64,000 bases of DNA from Mesorhizobium sp. M4B.F.Ca.ET.058.02.1.1 (GTDB taxonomy: Bacteria > Pseudomonadota > Alphaproteobacteria > Rhizobiales > Rhizobiaceae): the NCBI RefSeq assembly GCF_003952505.1, contig NZ_CP034450.1, forward strand, positions 4,774,001 to 4,838,000, written 5' to 3'. How positions within the stretch are numbered: position 1 is the first letter of the stretch; the number at the start of each line of letters is the position of its first letter. Positions 36,281-45,518 of this stretch are shown piece by piece. The notes beneath the pieces were generated by a model. That model was given only the letters and a program-made list of their open reading frames with translations. It had not been told where the DNA came from and ran no database searches. A program made the translations under genes and the position numbers.

Positions 36281-37104
36281 AAGCTTTTATCTATGGTGGC
36301 TTCTGCGGTTCGCTGCATAGCCGCCTGGAACTTGCTGCCATCTTTAGCGATCATGTTGGCGAGGATGTCGATGATCAAATATTGTCCAGCGACCCTGGAG
36401 AATGCTCCTCGCGTGATGGGCGTGTCTGTTGAGGATGCTCCCAGTACAGCGTCCGCGTTGGCAGCGATCGGACTGCGTATATGACAGGTGATTGCGATGG
36501 TAAATGCGCCAGCCGCCTTGGCCGCCATAAGTGAGTTGATTGTATCCTTGCTCGAGCCAGATTCCGAAATTGCCAGTGCGACTTGCTTCGGCCCGAGATT
36601 CACTGCACTCATGACGGCGAGATGTGGGTCGTCCAGCACGCGCGACACCAGTCCGAATCGAACAAACAAGTAATGCGCGTATCGGGCCACATTCGCAGAG
36701 CCGCCGAACCCGTACAGATCTATGCTTTTTGCTCGTATGATCTGTTTTGCCGCCAATTCGAGAGCGGCGTGGTTCAACAGGTCCTTTGTCTGCTTGAGCG
36801 CGGTGATGGCCGTCGACAGCGTGTCGTCGATGACGTCACCAGACGGGCTGGCGTGTCTGATTGTCTGGTGAGTGGAGAGTTCGATCCCCAATGCCAGTTT
36901 GAAACGCTGGAAGCTCGAAAATTTGATGTCTCTACAGAACCTCAAGACGCTCGCTTCGCTCGATCCGGATCCGTCAGCAACCTCCGTGATAGTTTGGTTC
37001 ACGACCTTCGCGGGATCGTTAAGGACGTACTCACTGATGCGAAGGAGCGCCGGACTGAGGCTGGGCTGAGACGAACGCAAGCGCGCCAAGATCTTTTCCT
37101 GCAT
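36277..37104 (-). CDS. RpiR/MurR-family transcriptional regulator (copy 1)
   Basis: A 275-residue regulator: an N-terminal HTH_6 domain (LSPALLRISEYVLNDPAKVV, then VADGSGSSEASVLRFCRDI) and a C-terminal SIS sugar-phosphate-binding domain (~125-250; SIDLYGFGGSANVARYAHYL, LAISESGSSKDTINSLMAAK). RpiR proteins sense phosphosugars, often amino-sugar phosphates. It is divergent from the BadF-type kinase/SIS/ABC genes starting at 37395 and most likely controls them. Complete. One of three RpiR genes in 20 kb. Confidence 0.88.
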   Translation of the reverse strand: MQEKILARLRSSQPSLSPALLRISEYVLNDPAKVVNQTITEVADGSGSSEASVLRFCRDIKFSSFQRFKLALGIELSTHQTIRHASPSGDVIDDTLSTAITALKQTKDLLNHAALELAAKQIIRAKSIDLYGFGGSANVARYAHYLFVRFGLVSRVLDDPHLAVMSAVNLGPKQVALAISESGSSKDTINSLMAAKAAGAFTIAITCHIRSPIAANADAVLGASSTDTPITRGAFSRVAGQYLIIDILANMIAKDGSKFQAAMQRTAEATIDKSF

Positions 37105-37309
37105 TTACGATTCCCTTGATGTCGCCGAGCTCCAGCTCCCTAGGCTTGATTGACACAGGCAGTGAAAGCAATAGGAATTTTTCAGCAGATTGCCAAGCCG
37201 TGAACATTGTTTTCGTTAGAGCCCCCAGCCGCCTGCCAGCCTTTTTGCACGGCATTTGACCATCATCGCCGCGCGGGGAAAGAGTCGCGCATGATGAAAA
37301 AAGCCATCT

Positions 37310-37337
37310 TTGACAGACGAAAAAAAAGTGATATTCC
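37310..37337 (+). promoter_or_regulatory. Putative sigma-70 promoter of the kinase/SIS/ABC operon
   Basis: TTGACA (37310-37315), a 16-bp spacer containing eight A residues, then TATTCC (37332-37337), about 57 bp upstream of the ATG at 37395 and inside the RpiR-kinase divergent gap. The -35 box is perfect and the -10 box moderate. Confidence 0.45.
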
Positions 37338-37394
37338 TTCAGCGAGAGACTGGGACCGCGGCCGCTGGGCGCGAATGCGAACAGAGATGACGAG

Positions 37395-38339
37395 ATGGGT
37401 TCTATATCGATTGGTGTCGACATCGGAGGCACCAAAACGCATTTGAGAAGCTGCCTGGAACAGGGCATGGGCCGCGACTTGGTGGTGAGGACCAGTGAAT
37501 GGCGTTGTGGAGCCTATGACCACGATATTCCTGGACTAATCGCGCTAATCAGCGGATTTGCGGATGGCGCCACTCCCAACGGCATCGCGATTGGCTCTCA
37601 TGGATGTGATGATGAGGCCGAGTGTGCCATCCTGCAAAAACCACTTTCCAATCATTTTGCCTGCCCGTTGAGGGTCGTCAACGATGCAGAGCTATTTCCC
37701 CTAGCCATGGGGCTTTCCAGCGGAATTGGTGTCGTCGCGGGAACTGGCTCAATCGCCGTTGCTCGGGACCAGAAAGGCAGGATGCATGTCGCAGGCGGTT
37801 GGGGCTGGGCAATCGGAGACGAAGGGAGCGCTCCCGGTTTAGTACGTGAGGCTGGTCGAGCAGTGCGACGGCACATTGACCTCGGAGGGGCAAGGTCAGA
37901 GCCGCTTGTCGAAGCGCTTTGTGAGGCATTTGGACTGAATAGCCCCACGAACATCGGCACCGCTATCGCGAAGGAAGGCGGTGCCTCGGCTCTGGGGCGA
38001 CACGCACCCGTTATCTTCTACGCAGCCAATGAAGGCTCGTCGTTGGCTAAGCGCGTTATTGACGAGGGCGCAGCGGCCCTGACCCAATTAGTTCACCACC
38101 TGAAGTTGGCGGGCGTGTCCGACAAAGACGTGGTGGTAGGCGGAGGGGTCATCCTCGCCCAGCCACTTTTAGCCAATGCGTTCTCCCATCAAATTTCCGA
38201 TCGTTTCGGGGCGACAGTGGCGGTCACCTTCCTCGACAAGCCGCCGGTCTTAGGCGCCTGCGTCTTGGCGCGGCAACTTTGCAGTGCCGGGGATGGCCCA
38301 GAGACCTCAATTGTCTCTCAACATATGGATATCCAATGA
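37395..38339 (+). CDS. BadF/BcrA-type sugar kinase (N-acetylglucosamine-kinase-like)
   Basis: A 314-residue ASKHA-fold kinase. The phosphate-1 loop is SIGVDIGGTKTH (residues 4-15), phosphate-2 VVAGTGSIAVA with GGWGWAIGDEGSA (~110-145), and the adenosine region is GVSDKDVVVGGGVI. These are the hallmarks of the BadF/BadG/BcrA/BcrD family that includes eukaryotic-type N-acetylglucosamine kinases. Likely reaction: ATP-dependent phosphorylation of an imported amino sugar. It begins the operon opposite RpiR, and its stop overlaps the ATG of the SIS gene (ATGA). Substrate inferred from neighbours. Confidence 0.8.
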   Translation: MGSISIGVDIGGTKTHLRSCLEQGMGRDLVVRTSEWRCGAYDHDIPGLIALISGFADGATPNGIAIGSHGCDDEAECAILQKPLSNHFACPLRVVNDAELFPLAMGLSSGIGVVAGTGSIAVARDQKGRMHVAGGWGWAIGDEGSAPGLVREAGRAVRRHIDLGGARSEPLVEALCEAFGLNSPTNIGTAIAKEGGASALGRHAPVIFYAANEGSSLAKRVIDEGAAALTQLVHHLKLAGVSDKDVVVGGGVILAQPLLANAFSHQISDRFGATVAVTFLDKPPVLGACVLARQLCSAGDGPETSIVSQHMDIQ

Positions 38340-39349
38340 TTTACAGGTCAACGATCGCCCGTCAACCCAATCAGTTTCGCCATACCTTGGAAGTGGTCGG
38401 AACGCAGCTTCGCGACCTTGATCTCGCGCCATTTGAAAAGGGGACTGTCGTCGTTACAGGAATAGGCGCGAGTTACGAGGCAGCGGGGGTAGTGGCCGGT
38501 GAGCTGCAACGCCGCGGCAGACGAGCAAATACTTGGCGCGCAGTCGATCTCATGGAGCCGGGGGACCCTGGCGACGCGATCATAGTCTTTTCTGTCGGAG
38601 GAAGAAGCATCGAGCCAATCGCTGCACTCACCATCCACAGCACGTTACCATCCCTCGCGATTACAAGCGGAGGCAACGACCCGCTGTCACGCACCGCTTC
38701 GGCAGCACTTCGCTTCGAGTCCGGTCCGGATTCACTGCCGTCGAGCACCGGCTACACAGGCTCGCTGCTGGCAGGCGGGCTGCTGATAGATGCGCTCTGC
38801 GGTGAAGACAGCTTCAATTGGAACGACATTCCTCTGATAGCAAGCGAGGTCTTGGAAACCTCTGCGAAAAAGATGGCACGCATTGGAGAAATGTTTCATG
38901 ACCAGCGGGCGATCGATTGCGTTGGCGCGATATCGGCTTTGGGTACGGCGGGCGAGGCTTGTTTGCTCATTCGCGAGGCTGCGAGGGTGCCCACCGGCGT
39001 CGCAGACACGCTGCACTACTTGCACGGCCCGATGGAATCGATGGATCAGGCAACCGGGATTTTGATATTTGGTGACGGCCGCGAAGTGCGATTGGCGCAG
39101 GAATTGGCTGAAATCGGCTGTGCAGTTCTTCTGGTAACCGCAAGCGAGTCGCCTCAGGACGCCAAAAACCTCGCAGTTGTGAAGGTGCCATCTTTGCAGA
39201 ACCGCGTGGCACGATCAATCGTGGACATCCTGCCCGCTCAGCTGCTAGCCGCAGAACTGTCCGACGCGGCCGGACTTACTGATGCCCAGTTTCGTTATAG
39301 CCAAAATGACACAAAGGTGACCATGGACGAATCGGAGCCCCGGGTCTGA
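38336..39349 (+). CDS. SIS-domain sugar-phosphate isomerase/deaminase-like protein
   Basis: A 337-residue protein from ATG 38336, overlapping the kinase stop. It carries two SIS modules resembling the isomerase half of GlmS/AgaS. The first has VVVTGIGASYEAAGVVAGEL and IIVFSVGGRSIEPIAALTIH; the second ISALGTAGEACLLIREAARV, then the HGPMESMD block typical of GlmS-like isomerases (~230-240). It would isomerise or deaminate a hexosamine phosphate made by the upstream kinase. No glutaminase domain is present. Confidence 0.8.
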   Translation: MIYRSTIARQPNQFRHTLEVVGTQLRDLDLAPFEKGTVVVTGIGASYEAAGVVAGELQRRGRRANTWRAVDLMEPGDPGDAIIVFSVGGRSIEPIAALTIHSTLPSLAITSGGNDPLSRTASAALRFESGPDSLPSSTGYTGSLLAGGLLIDALCGEDSFNWNDIPLIASEVLETSAKKMARIGEMFHDQRAIDCVGAISALGTAGEACLLIREAARVPTGVADTLHYLHGPMESMDQATGILIFGDGREVRLAQELAEIGCAVLLVTASESPQDAKNLAVVKVPSLQNRVARSIVDILPAQLLAAELSDAAGLTDAQFRYSQNDTKVTMDESEPRV

Positions 39350-39717
39350 GCACGCGCGCCACGAGATGACACGTTCCGGACATCCTTCTTGGCCCTGATC
39401 AAGACAGCAATGGCGAGCCAGTGCAGTGTTCACGCTGTCTCGAGGCCGTCGACGGCAGAATGTGTCGTGCTTCGCCTGCCAATTGAATGGAGCGCAGCAT
39501 TCTGTTTCCAAAGGCGCATGAAACTTGGAAAGGTAACTCTACGATAAAACTATACGCCGTGGAATCGTCTCGGCACGGTTGACGGCTGCGAGTAACTCAC
39601 CACGGGGAACACTGCATCGTTGACGTCCTCTGCTTGCTGAAGCTCGCTTAAGCGTTGCTGGCAGCATCTGAGGTGCCCATTCCAGGCGAGCATAAATAAC
39701 TCCAGGAGCAACGGACG
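39350..39717. other. 368-bp gap between SIS gene and ABC permease
   Basis: No frame looks coding on either strand. CCAGGAGC 8-14 bp before 39718 is the ribosome-binding site of the permease. I see no clear hairpin; the gap may hold a promoter for the transporter genes. Confidence 0.35.
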
Positions 39718-40596
39718 ATGGCATCTTCCCGGCCTAAAGTGTATTCGGCGCTCGTTACACCCGCGATCGCGTTCCTATGTCTTGCGACAGTCGTGCCGAT
39801 TGCAGCTGTCATTGCCCTCTCGTTCGGTGACTTCAACATAGCCTTCCCGGAAAAGACGCGCTTTATCCGGCTTTACAATTACGCGCGGATCTTGTCCGAC
39901 GGTCGGTTTATCAACGCCGCGCTGGTTACGTTCATTTTGGTCGTCGTCCCCGTCGTCCTCCAATTACTGTGTGGATTAGCGTTGGCAATAGCGCTTAAGG
40001 AAAATCTCGTTGGCACACGGTGGATGCGAGCATCTTTCCTGCTTCCGTCAATAATTCCGCCAGCGGTAGGCGGAATTGTGTGGAAGCTGTTCCTCATTCC
40101 TGGTGTGGGCGGCTTGTCTTATCTCGCAAGCTTGTTCGGTCACAATTTCGAAGCTGACTTACTTGGAAGCAAAACGTCAGCGCTTATCTCCGTGATCATC
40201 GTATCGATTTGGTTTGGCGTTCCCATAGTTGCTTTGCTGCTTCTCTCGTCTTTGGACTCGATCCCAGACGAGATTTATGAGGCGGCAAACCTCGACGGAG
40301 CAAGTTGGGCCCAGGCGCAATGGCATATTTCCATACCGCTCGTCTTACCTGCGATGGGAGCCGTCGCCGTGTTTCAAGCCTTAGAGATCCTTGGGATTTT
40401 CCCCGTGATCTTCGTGTTGACAGGTGGCGGGCCGGCTGGGGCGACTGAACCCCTAAACTTCTACGCTTTCCTGACCGCATTTACATATCTCGATCTCGAT
40501 TATTCCGCCGCAATTCTCGTGGCATTCACAACAACGATCGTCGGCGTGTGTTTTTGGTCTATTCGCCAAATCTCGGCCACTCGCGTTGGGAGGTAA
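39718..40596 (+). CDS. Sugar ABC transporter permease, MalF/UgpA type
   Basis: A 292-residue inner-membrane protein with about six transmembrane segments. The cytoplasmic EAA loop is EAANLDGASWAQAQWHISIP (~183-202), which contacts the ATPase. It belongs to the CUT1 family of carbohydrate importers. Its last ten codons lie within the first unit of an 81-bp tandem repeat, and its TAA stop is 5 bp before the first of three candidate starts of the partner permease. Operon with permease 2 and the binding protein; there is no ATPase gene in this block. Confidence 0.87.
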   Translation: MASSRPKVYSALVTPAIAFLCLATVVPIAAVIALSFGDFNIAFPEKTRFIRLYNYARILSDGRFINAALVTFILVVVPVVLQLLCGLALAIALKENLVGTRWMRASFLLPSIIPPAVGGIVWKLFLIPGVGGLSYLASLFGHNFEADLLGSKTSALISVIIVSIWFGVPIVALLLLSSLDSIPDEIYEAANLDGASWAQAQWHISIPLVLPAMGAVAVFQALEILGIFPVIFVLTGGGPAGATEPLNFYAFLTAFTYLDLDYSAAILVAFTTTIVGVCFWSIRQISATRVGR

Positions 40597-40790
40597 GCCC
40601 ATGCATCGATACCTTGGACGTCACATCTCCGAATATCATCCACTCGCCAAATCTCGGCCCCTCGCGTTGGGAGGTAAGCCCATGCATCGATACCTTGGAC
40701 GTCACATCTCCGAATATCATCCACTCGCCAAATCTCGGCCCCTCGCGTTGGGAGGTGAGCCCATGCGTCGGGACCTCGGACGTCACATCT
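40564..40790. repeat. 81-bp tandem repeat (2.8 copies) spanning the permease-permease junction
   Basis: Units start at 40564, 40645 and 40726 with period 81 bp (27 codons). Copies 1 and 2 are almost identical; copy 3 is diverged after ~45 bp and runs into the native gene. Each unit holds the end of permease 1 (RQISA-RVGR), a GTTGGGAGG ribosome-binding site and an ATG (40601, 40682, 40763). Because 81 is a multiple of three, all three ATGs are in the same frame and reach permease 2 without a stop. Confidence 0.9.
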
Positions 40791-41587
40791 ACGGATACCT
40801 TATCTCCGCTGCCTTTGCGCTATTCCTGTTCTCGCCGATATTGTGGACCCTATCGACATCTCTCAAACAGCCGACCGAGATGTTTCAATGGCCGCCCGTG
40901 ATCGTGGGGGAGCCATCCGCTCAGCACTATACCGCGATAATCGCTGACAAGGACTTCTCTTCCGCGCTCATCAATTCAATTGTGGTCTCATGCAGCACCA
41001 TCATATTGACCATGGCGCTTTCGATCCCGGCAGCCTTTGGCATCTCTCATTTGCAGAAAACTGCGATGCGAAGGCTATTGACGCTGGTGTTGGCACTCCG
41101 GGCGGCGCCAGCGATGATCTACATCATCCCCTACTTTCTCTTTTTTCGCCAAGTACACCTCGTCGACACGAAGATTGCGCTGATCATCGTCAACACAATG
41201 TTCGCGGTTCCGCTTGCGATCTGGTATTTGTCAGCGTTTTTTGACCAAGTGCCGCGTGAAATCGAAGAAGCCGCGATGATAGACGGCGCGTCAACGCTGC
41301 AGACGATGACGCTCATCTCGATACCCATCGCCAAATATGGTATCCTGGCAACAGCAATACTGATATTCATTGGTTCGTGGAACGAGTTTCTTTTCGCGCT
41401 GACATTGACACGCGATGACGCAAAAACCGCAGCCGTCGCAATACTGAATTTCATGCCATTTGAGGGGACCGATTGGGGCAAGGCGGCAGCCGCATGCGTG
41501 CTTATGCTGGTCCCGATCGTGGTTTTCGTGCCGTTCGTAAAGAAATACGTCGCCGGCCCAACAACGACCGGTTCCGTGAAAGGGTAA
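40763..41587 (+). CDS. Sugar ABC transporter permease, MalG/UgpE type
   Basis: A 274-residue permease from the third candidate ATG (40763), which gives the ordinary N-terminus MRRDLGRHIYGYLISAAFAL. Upstream in-frame starts at 40682 and 40601 would add 27 or 54 residues of repeated YLGRHISEYHPLAKSRPLAL sequence. About six transmembrane segments; EAA loop EEAAMIDGASTLQTMTLISI. CUT1 family, partner of the preceding permease. Each start has its own GGGAGG, so several N-terminal variants could be made. Confidence 0.85.
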   Translation: MRRDLGRHIYGYLISAAFALFLFSPILWTLSTSLKQPTEMFQWPPVIVGEPSAQHYTAIIADKDFSSALINSIVVSCSTIILTMALSIPAAFGISHLQKTAMRRLLTLVLALRAAPAMIYIIPYFLFFRQVHLVDTKIALIIVNTMFAVPLAIWYLSAFFDQVPREIEEAAMIDGASTLQTMTLISIPIAKYGILATAILIFIGSWNEFLFALTLTRDDAKTAAVAILNFMPFEGTDWGKAAAACVLMLVPIVVFVPFVKKYVAGPTTTGSVKG

Positions 41588-41611
41588 AACACTAGCTCAA
41601 GGAGAAAATCA

Positions 41612-42913
41612 ATGAGGTATCTTGGAATTCTTGCCGTTGCGTTCGGTGTTGCCGTCGGCGGGGGAGCGACGGCTCAACAGCGCTATGACGGCGCGAAAAT
41701 AAAGGTCCTATCGACAAACTCGGCATACGATTTGGAGCTCAAAAAATTCGCGCACGAATTCACAGAGAAGACTGGCGCTGAAGTGCAGTTTGATCTCTTC
41801 GGTTATGCGCCGACCGTTCAAAAAGTGTCGGTCGCGCTCCTAACGCGTTCAGATAGTTACGACGTGGTATACTTAGGGAGCGAGGAGTTCGGGCGATACG
41901 CATCTGGCGATATCCTGGAGCCGCTCGATAATTACATAGACATGAAGAGTGCGGACGTACAGGATTTCATCGCTCCCGTGCTGCGCCTCTACAATAAGGA
42001 CGGCAAACAGCTGGCATTTCCGCATTTCGCGGCGACACAGCTCCTGTATTATCGTGCCGACTTGTTCGAGAAAGCCGGAATCAAACAGCCACCGCAAACG
42101 TGGGAAGAGTTCCGTAATGATTGTGATCTGCTGAGAAAGGCAGACATTCAGTGCACGGCGCTACGGGGTCAACCGGATACTGGCGAGAATATATGGTTTT
42201 GGGGCCAGGTTCTTTATGGTTTTGGCGGTAAATATTTTGCGGACGAACCAGCGGATCTGACGCCCACGGTAAATTCGCCCGCTGCGGTGGAGGCGCTGAA
42301 ATGGTACACGGATGTGATGACCAATTTCACTGTGCCTGGGAGCATCTCAGCAACCTTCGATGATGTTGTCATCGCGATGCAGCAGGGCCGCATTGCTATG
42401 ACTGTCGAAGGCGCTCCCACCGCAGGTCGCATTCTCGATCCCAAGCTGTCGAAGGTCGTCGGCAAGCTTGGGTTTGCTTTGCCCCCTGGCGGCGTAAGTG
42501 GGAGGTTCCCGCCCTTTGCGGGACAGGCGTATGTCATTCCAGCTGCATCAGAAAACAAGGCAGCTGCAGCGGCCTTCCTTCAATGGGCGACGAGTAAAGA
42601 TCTCATGAAGCGGATTTCGCTCGACAGCACCTTTGTCGCCATCACCAGGACATCGCTGTGGGACGATCCGGAAATCCGTGCGAAACATGACTATGATTAT
42701 GGCCATGGATCGTTTGCGGCAACGTATGCAGAAACGCTTCGCGGGGCGCCCGAGTGGTATTATCCTCGCATTCCAGAATTCAAGGAGATCGGCGATCGCC
42801 TTGGCCGTGCCCTGCAAGAAGCGGTTGTCAGGAGCAAGAGCCCAGAGGCTGCCTTGGACGATGCTCAAGGTGATGCGGTCGAAATCGTGAAGCGCGCTGG
42901 ATACCTGAAATAG
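41612..42913 (+). CDS. Extracellular sugar-binding protein (family 1)
   Basis: A 433-residue periplasmic binding protein with signal peptide MRYLGILAVAFGVAVGGGAT-AQ (cleavage near residue 21). Typical SBP_bac_1 elements follow: KIKVLSTNSAYDLELKKFAH, SDSYDVVYLGSEEFGRYASG (substrate-facing strand), LLYYRADLFEKAGIKQPPQT and W-EEFRNDC, and FDDVVIAMQQGRIAMTVEG. It delivers a carbohydrate to the two upstream permeases. AGGAGA lies ~7 bp before the ATG. Ligand unknown. Confidence 0.87.
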   Translation: MRYLGILAVAFGVAVGGGATAQQRYDGAKIKVLSTNSAYDLELKKFAHEFTEKTGAEVQFDLFGYAPTVQKVSVALLTRSDSYDVVYLGSEEFGRYASGDILEPLDNYIDMKSADVQDFIAPVLRLYNKDGKQLAFPHFAATQLLYYRADLFEKAGIKQPPQTWEEFRNDCDLLRKADIQCTALRGQPDTGENIWFWGQVLYGFGGKYFADEPADLTPTVNSPAAVEALKWYTDVMTNFTVPGSISATFDDVVIAMQQGRIAMTVEGAPTAGRILDPKLSKVVGKLGFALPPGGVSGRFPPFAGQAYVIPAASENKAAAAAFLQWATSKDLMKRISLDSTFVAITRTSLWDDPEIRAKHDYDYGHGSFAATYAETLRGAPEWYYPRIPEFKEIGDRLGRALQEAVVRSKSPEAALDDAQGDAVEIVKRAGYLK

Positions 42914-42927
42914 CCGTTACACGTCGC

Positions 42928-42953
42928 CACCGGCGCGGTTTTGCGCGCCGGTG
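42928..42953 (+). terminator. Hairpin after the binding-protein gene
   Basis: A perfect 10-bp stem CACCGGCGCG-GTTTTG-CGCGCCGGTG starts 15 bp after the stop at 42913. No T-run follows, so it may act as an mRNA-stabilising or attenuating structure before the sulfatase gene rather than a full terminator. Confidence 0.6.
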
Positions 42954-42992
42954 CGCGCGCGAACTGAACCTCCATAGCGCGTGGGATGAGAG

Positions 42993-44470
42993 TTGAGGAA
43001 CTTTAGTATAGTCTGGATTTGCAGCGATCAGCAGCGTTGGGACACCTTGCAGTGCCTAGGGTTCAAAGGCACGCAGACTCCCAATATTGACCGCCTGGCG
43101 GCGAGGGGCACGGCATTCGCCCGTGCGTATTGTCAGAGCCCTATCTGCACGCCGAGCCGAACGAGCTTTCTGACAGGCTTGTATCCGATCGCACACCAAG
43201 TGCATCAGAACGGCGCCGGCACATTTCCTTCGCATCTCGTTTTGCTCCCAAAACTGATGGCGAACGCCGGATACTATACAGGGCACATAGGAAAGCTGCA
43301 CCTGTCTGCCACACGTGGCATGATAGAAAAGCGCCCCGATGATGGATTTGCCGAGTTCTACTGGAGCCCTGAGCCATTTCCGGAGTGGTCAGGCAACCAC
43401 GACTATCATGCGTGGATGTGGTCAAAAGGGGTCAATCCCGAAGCCTACTTCAAACCCTATCTTGACCAACACTATGGTCCGGGACCAGCCGCAGAATATC
43501 GGCAGGCGCGTTGGGCAGGCGATCGGGCTGAGCGCTTCATCAAGATGCATTCTGATCGTAGTTGGTATTTAGGCGTTAACATCGACGCGCCTCATCCGCC
43601 CCTCAATCCCCGCCAGACTACCTCAGGCGGTTCAATCCAAATGATATGCCTGATCCTGCGTTCAAGCCGATTGATCTCGAGCACCAGAAGAAATTTGAAC
43701 GAGTCGATCAGCAAGCGAAATTCGCGGTGGATCCTTGGCACGCAGCAACAGACGCGGGTGAGGCGCACAACGACGAATTGGCAGGACCTACGCATGAAGC
43801 GCCACCAACGAAGTTCAATATTTGGGAGATGAGAGCGGCCTATCACGCCGAGGTGGCACAGGTGGACGATCTGGTCGGCCGGATACTAGACACTTTGACG
43901 GAAACCGGCCAGCTGGATCGCACGATCATCGTCTTCATGAGCGATCATGGTGATATGATGGGCGACCACGGCCTGCTCTACAAAGGCTGCCGGTTCTATG
44001 AGGGTGTGGTGCATGTCCCACTTGTGATTTCCGTGCCTGGCAGCCCAGCCCAAGGATCGGTGTCGAATGCACTTGTCGAGCTGGTCGATATTGCGCCCAC
44101 ATTGCTCTCGTTATCGGGGCTTGAGGTCCCAAAGGCCATGCAGGGGCTGTCACTCGACCAGATGCTGCTTGGGAACACTTCACTGGATTGCCATAAGCCA
44201 TACGTTGTCAGTGAGTATCACAACTCCCTCAGGTTCCGCGGCAGCCGAGGGTCTCGCGCATCGATGTACTATGATGGACGTCACAAACTAAATGTATATC
44301 ACGATGTTGGAATAGGAGAGCTGTTCGATCATAAAGAGGACCCCAATGAGCATTATGACCTATGGGATAGCCACCATCACAGGGGGTTGAAATACGACCT
44401 ATTAGGCCGCAGCTTTTCCGCAATGATGCTTAGAAGTGGATCCGGCCCGGAGAGAATTGAGGACTATTGA
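42993..44470 (+). pseudogene. Type I sulfatase, one frameshift
   Basis: Starts at TTG 42993 (MRNFSIVWICSDQQRWD). Metal ligands D12 and Q13, and the formylglycine motif C52-T-P-S-R56 in SPICTPSRTSFLTGLYP, define a Cys-type arylsulfatase-fold enzyme. HIGKLHLS and NIDAPHPP follow. A single base change in a run of C near 43600 shifts the frame; the rest continues as DYLRRFNPNDMPDPAFKPI, IIVFMSDHGDMMGDHG (metal site) and ends PERIEDY at 44470. Total ~490 residues, normal for choline-sulfatase or carbohydrate sulfatases. No signal peptide. It may be a recent pseudogene or sequencing error. It suggests the imported sugar is sulfated. Confidence 0.8.
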
Positions 44471-44619
44471 CCTTGGCGGACCGACGCCAGGAAGGTCACG
44501 AGCGAGGCATTGTTCTCGCGACCTTGGGGCTGCCCTCGGTCGATTGTCCAGAAATTGTTCGATAATTTATGGTATCTCGCTGCTCTTTCCTTCATTCATA
44601 AGGGGTGAGGATTGTGGAA

Positions 44620-45444
44620 ATGAGCGTCAACTCACCTGCAATGAAAGCGGCATCGCACGAGAGCATCTTGGCTCGCCTGCAGGACGACATCGATCGATTG
44701 CCCAATGCGCTCGCTCGCATTGCCAAATACATTCTGGAAAACCCGGAAAAGGTGCTGCACCAATCGGTCGCGGAGCTAGGTGAATTCGCGGCCAGTGGTG
44801 AAGCGAGCATATTGCGGCTTTGCCGGCAGATAGGCTTTTCCGGCTTCCGCGACTTCAAGCTGGCATTGGCGGCCGAGATTGGCCGCCCGGGACTGCCTCC
44901 TACTGCTGCTGGAACTGCGGATAGCGCTCTGCAATCCTTGCACGACACCATGGCGCAAAACCTCAGCATCGCACACAACAATGCCGATTCCGAAACTCTC
45001 GCGAAGGTCGCCGCCGCGCTTGCGGCAAGCAGACGGATCGACCTCTACGGCGCCGGAATGTCCGGTATAACGGCAGAACTGCTTGCCTATCGGCTTTTGC
45101 GTGTCGGGCTAACGGCCTTTGCGTTCAGGAATTCCAACATGGCTCACGAAGTCGCCAGCGGGCTTAGTCCCGGATGCGTTGCGATCGGCCTTTCGATCTC
45201 CGGCCTCACGGTTGACACCGTCCAGTTCCTCAAGGGCGCCCGTTCTGCGGGGGCACTGACCGTCGCCATCACCAACCGCGCCCGCAGCCCGCTCGAGAAA
45301 GCGGCTGACTTCACCCTGCAGGCCTCCGGCCTTCAAGACCACCCGATCGGCGGCACCCTAACATCGACGATCGGCAAGATCTTTGTGATCGAAAGCCTCA
45401 TGCTGGCGCTCGGAAAGGCGATGGATAAACCGGTTGCCAAATGA
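44620..45444 (+). CDS. RpiR/MurR-family transcriptional regulator (copy 2)
   Basis: A 274-residue regulator: HTH_6 domain (IDRLPNALARIAKYILENPE, then AASGEASILRLCRQIGFSGF) and SIS domain (RRIDLYGAGMSGITAELLAY, IGLSISGLTVDTVQFLKGA). ATG 44620 is taken as start; GTG 44605 in the same frame is possible. It precedes, in the same direction, the ABC/phosphodiesterase operon starting at 45519 and probably controls it. Clearly paralogous to copy 1 but not a recent duplicate. Confidence 0.85.
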   Translation: MSVNSPAMKAASHESILARLQDDIDRLPNALARIAKYILENPEKVLHQSVAELGEFAASGEASILRLCRQIGFSGFRDFKLALAAEIGRPGLPPTAAGTADSALQSLHDTMAQNLSIAHNNADSETLAKVAAALAASRRIDLYGAGMSGITAELLAYRLLRVGLTAFAFRNSNMAHEVASGLSPGCVAIGLSISGLTVDTVQFLKGARSAGALTVAITNRARSPLEKAADFTLQASGLQDHPIGGTLTSTIGKIFVIESLMLALGKAMDKPVAK

Positions 45445-45480
45445 AATTAAACTCCATATTGTCACTAAAATGAAATAAAG
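45439..45480. promoter_or_regulatory. AAATGAAAT(T)AA direct repeats upstream of the ABC operon
   Basis: AAATGAAATTAAA (45439-45451, overlapping the RpiR stop) and AAAATGAAATAAAG (45467-45480) are near-identical repeats 28 bp apart, 40-80 bp before the ATPase start. The position between an RpiR gene and its probable target makes them candidate RpiR operators. No experimental consensus is available to me. Confidence 0.35.
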
Positions 45481-45518
45481 CACCGATAGAAGTCACGCCC
45501 ACCGAAAGGGAACTCGGA

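Noticed and set aside
40564..40790. CRISPR or minisatellite protein repeat
   Set aside because: Units are contiguous, contain the gene junction and start codon, and have no spacers; better explained as duplication of the translation initiation region.
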